Positions 34,211 to 35,455 of a DNA stretch of 35,455 nucleotides are shown one piece after another. Under the pieces are notes generated by a model. That model saw nothing but the letters and a program-made list of their open reading frames with translations, was not told the origin of the DNA and made no database searches. Position 1 is the stretch's first letter; every line of letters starts with the position of its first letter. This DNA comes from Megasphaera paucivorans (GTDB lineage Bacteria; Bacillota; Negativicutes; Veillonellales; Megasphaeraceae): NCBI RefSeq assembly GCF_900103535.1, contig NZ_FNHQ01000027.1, forward strand, positions 1-35,455, read 5' to 3'. Made by a program: the position numbers and the translations under genes.

Positions 34211-34239
34211 TTTTTCTGCCTCCGTTCATTAGGATTTTA

Positions 34240-35076
34240 TTAGGTTTTTCCCGAATAGTCTTTATTGATCGCATTTCGCTGCCGGCTAAAGCCTTTCCAT
34301 GTCGAATTAATAAGATCACGAACCATATTCACTGTAATTTTGCGGCGTTCCTGTTCAGAACATGTCCCATAATTCGCAAAATCAAGTTCCTCACTGGCAA
34401 CTCGCGCAACATTTTCCCGAATAGCCATCCCTTTTTCTGTTAATAATTCACTTGCATTTTCAGCAACAGCCGCAATGGCAGGACGACCTCCGACCACAAT
34501 CCGCCATGAGTCCTCTCTTAACGCTACCGCTCCTGTCAAATACGGTTCATCCGTCGGTAAAATACGCATGGCAGCATAGGTGGTACATATTCGTTCCTTT
34601 GCAATGGATACACATGTGATCAGTTCACCCATAGGCGGACAGCATAAATAATCATGCAAGCTCATGCGTCCTTTATCATGGAGTTCAACATCCACAGTTA
34701 AGCAAAGCAAGATAGGTATCAATACAGAAAACGGCATCTTGCATGCGAGAACACCGCCAATGGTAGCATTTTTTCGTAATGCATCATCAGTTAGCGTATA
34801 TATATATCTTGAAACAACGCCGCCTCCAAAACTTCGGAAAAATGGATACGCACCAATTGCATCCAGCGTTGTCATTGCGCCGATCAGAATTTCATCCCCT
34901 CTGTCATGTATATAGTTCAAACCAAGATTAGACAAATCAATCGCCAAATCATAATGATCTGTATGATGGCTCAAGCCTTTGCCCCCTGCGACAAGCACCG
35001 AAGAAGCCACGCTTTTGTATGCACTGTAAACTTCTTCTAGTGTTCGGGGAGCTACTGTATAATCACTGGAAAACAA
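34240..35076 (-). CDS. Molybdenum hydroxylase FAD-binding subunit (xanthine dehydrogenase-like)
   Basis: 278 residues. The FAD-binding PCMH domain covers about 5-165 with VAGGKGL, NATIGGVLACK and the following segment for FAD; the C-terminal domain of CO dehydrogenase flavoproteins follows to about 265. Such subunits pass electrons between an Fe-S subunit and NAD. The partner Fe-S and molybdopterin subunits are not seen. The first in-frame start is TTG at 35076, with AAAGGA about 11 bases upstream; a nearby ATG is in another frame. An insertion sequence begins about 70 bases upstream and may have separated the gene from its original promoter. Confidence 0.85.
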   Translation of the reverse strand: MFSSDYTVAPRTLEEVYSAYKSVASSVLVAGGKGLSHHTDHYDLAIDLSNLGLNYIHDRGDEILIGAMTTLDAIGAYPFFRSFGGGVVSRYIYTLTDDALRKNATIGGVLACKMPFSVLIPILLCLTVDVELHDKGRMSLHDYLCCPPMGELITCVSIAKERICTTYAAMRILPTDEPYLTGAVALREDSWRIVVGGRPAIAAVAENASELLTEKGMAIRENVARVASEELDFANYGTCSEQERRKITVNMVRDLINSTWKGFSRQRNAINKDYSGKT

Positions 35077-35455
35077 AATAGTTCATTTCCTTTCTCTGTT
35101 TCACTGTAAAATTTCTCAAAAATCAATGAATTGCTACATTAATGTCTACTGCGCAAAAACCACTTTTTGACACGGCAGCCATTTTAAGGCCCGTTTTACT
35201 TTCCACAGTAGTAACTGTAGGTAAAATAAAATTGGCGTACACTGAATAGCCTGGAGTTTTCTCAGGTTCAGTGCCAAAATAGACAGCGCTATCACACTCT
35301 GTGTCGTTTCTTTCAGATATGTTCTGATTTGGCTAAGGCCAAACCGACGTTTCGCTAAACTGAAAGCTCGTTCTACTTCCACGCGATCGCAATTGTCTTT
35401 GTATTCTAATCGTTTGTCTCTAACAGCATCTTTCTTGGGCCGTCCTAAGGCAGGT
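35077..35455 (-). mobile_element. Insertion sequence, right-hand part
   Basis: Contains the transposase end and 69 bases between its stop codon and the FAD-subunit gene, where the terminal inverted repeat should lie. The repeat cannot be identified because the other end of the element is not in the window. Confidence 0.65.
35146..35455 (-). CDS. IS transposase, C-terminal part (IS5/IS1182-like DDE)
   Basis: About 103 codons up to the window edge. The sequence has LGRPKKDA, then a Glu in DRVEVERAFSLAKRRFGLSQIRT, the likely third residue of the DDE triad, and KETTQSVIALSILALNLRKL, all familiar from IS5/IS1182-group transposases. The start is outside the window, so it cannot be said whether the gene is intact. 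Confidence 0.85.
   Translation of the reverse strand, partial: PALGRPKKDAVRDKRLEYKDNCDRVEVERAFSLAKRRFGLSQIRTYLKETTQSVIALSILALNLRKLQAIQCTPILFYLQLLLWKVKRALKWLPCQKVVFAQ

Noticed and set aside
34240-35076. Possible frameshift at the start of the FAD subunit, where an ATG lies one frame off
   Set aside because: The ATG frame stops after seven codons and the TTG frame already contains the full domain, so a frameshift is not needed.
1-35455. CRISPR array or prophage
   Set aside because: No regularly spaced repeats and no phage structural, integrase or lysis genes were seen anywhere in the window.

Overview
The window is an AT-rich, anaerobe-type Firmicutes chromosome segment. It carries a T-box leader, AAGGAGG-type ribosome binding sites, a stand-alone 5S/OadA-type carboxyltransferase, an acetoin/pyruvate dehydrogenase E1 alpha gene, sigma-54 and a YqeC-type selenium hydroxylase accessory gene. 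This mix fits a fermentative member of the Negativicutes (Veillonella/Megasphaera/Pectinatus-like), but that placement is inference from gene content; no rRNA or full marker analysis was possible.

Layout. 1-347 is the 5' end of an acoA-like gene (minus) behind a -24/-12 sigma-54 promoter, with rpoN itself divergent at 1104-2441, followed by a manganese-type CDF exporter. Converging on them is dnaE (3794-7264). ilvB (7488-9170) lies behind a complete T-box leader with a consensus promoter. Then come tRNA-Pro(GGG), the carboxyltransferase (10029-11381), and a pair encoding a hot-dog protein with a Cys-rich N-terminus and a NifU-like protein.

The centre (12920-24282) looks like a hydroaromatic (quinate/shikimate) utilisation locus. 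A LysR regulator is divergent from an enoate-reductase-like flavoenzyme, a YdiB-type quinate/shikimate dehydrogenase, an MFS transporter and type I dehydroquinase. Next are an AraC regulator and a convergent five-gene operon: YdiF-type CoA-transferase, MaoC-type hydratase, ketopantoate-reductase-like dehydrogenase, VOC protein and type II dehydroquinase. No ring-cleaving oxygenase is present. A reductive, CoA-linked route is therefore proposed; it is a hypothesis, though the gene set resembles the E. coli ydiN-ydiB-aroD-ydiF-ydiP region.

24590-32143 is the complete-looking aromatic amino acid operon aroF-tyrA-aroB-aroA-aroC-pheA-aroE-aroK. It lacks its own dehydroquinase and a chorismate mutase. 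It is preceded by a 54-residue leader peptide with 13 Tyr/Phe/Trp in 24 consecutive residues, then an intrinsic terminator and, upstream, a consensus promoter: a classic-looking transcription attenuator. The aromatic biosynthesis operon and the putative hydroaromatic catabolic locus thus sit side by side, sharing dehydroquinate and shikimate as intermediates.

32520-35455 holds a membrane-anchored polysaccharide deacetylase, yqeC, the FAD subunit of a molybdenum hydroxylase, and the 3' end of an insertion sequence transposase running off the window.
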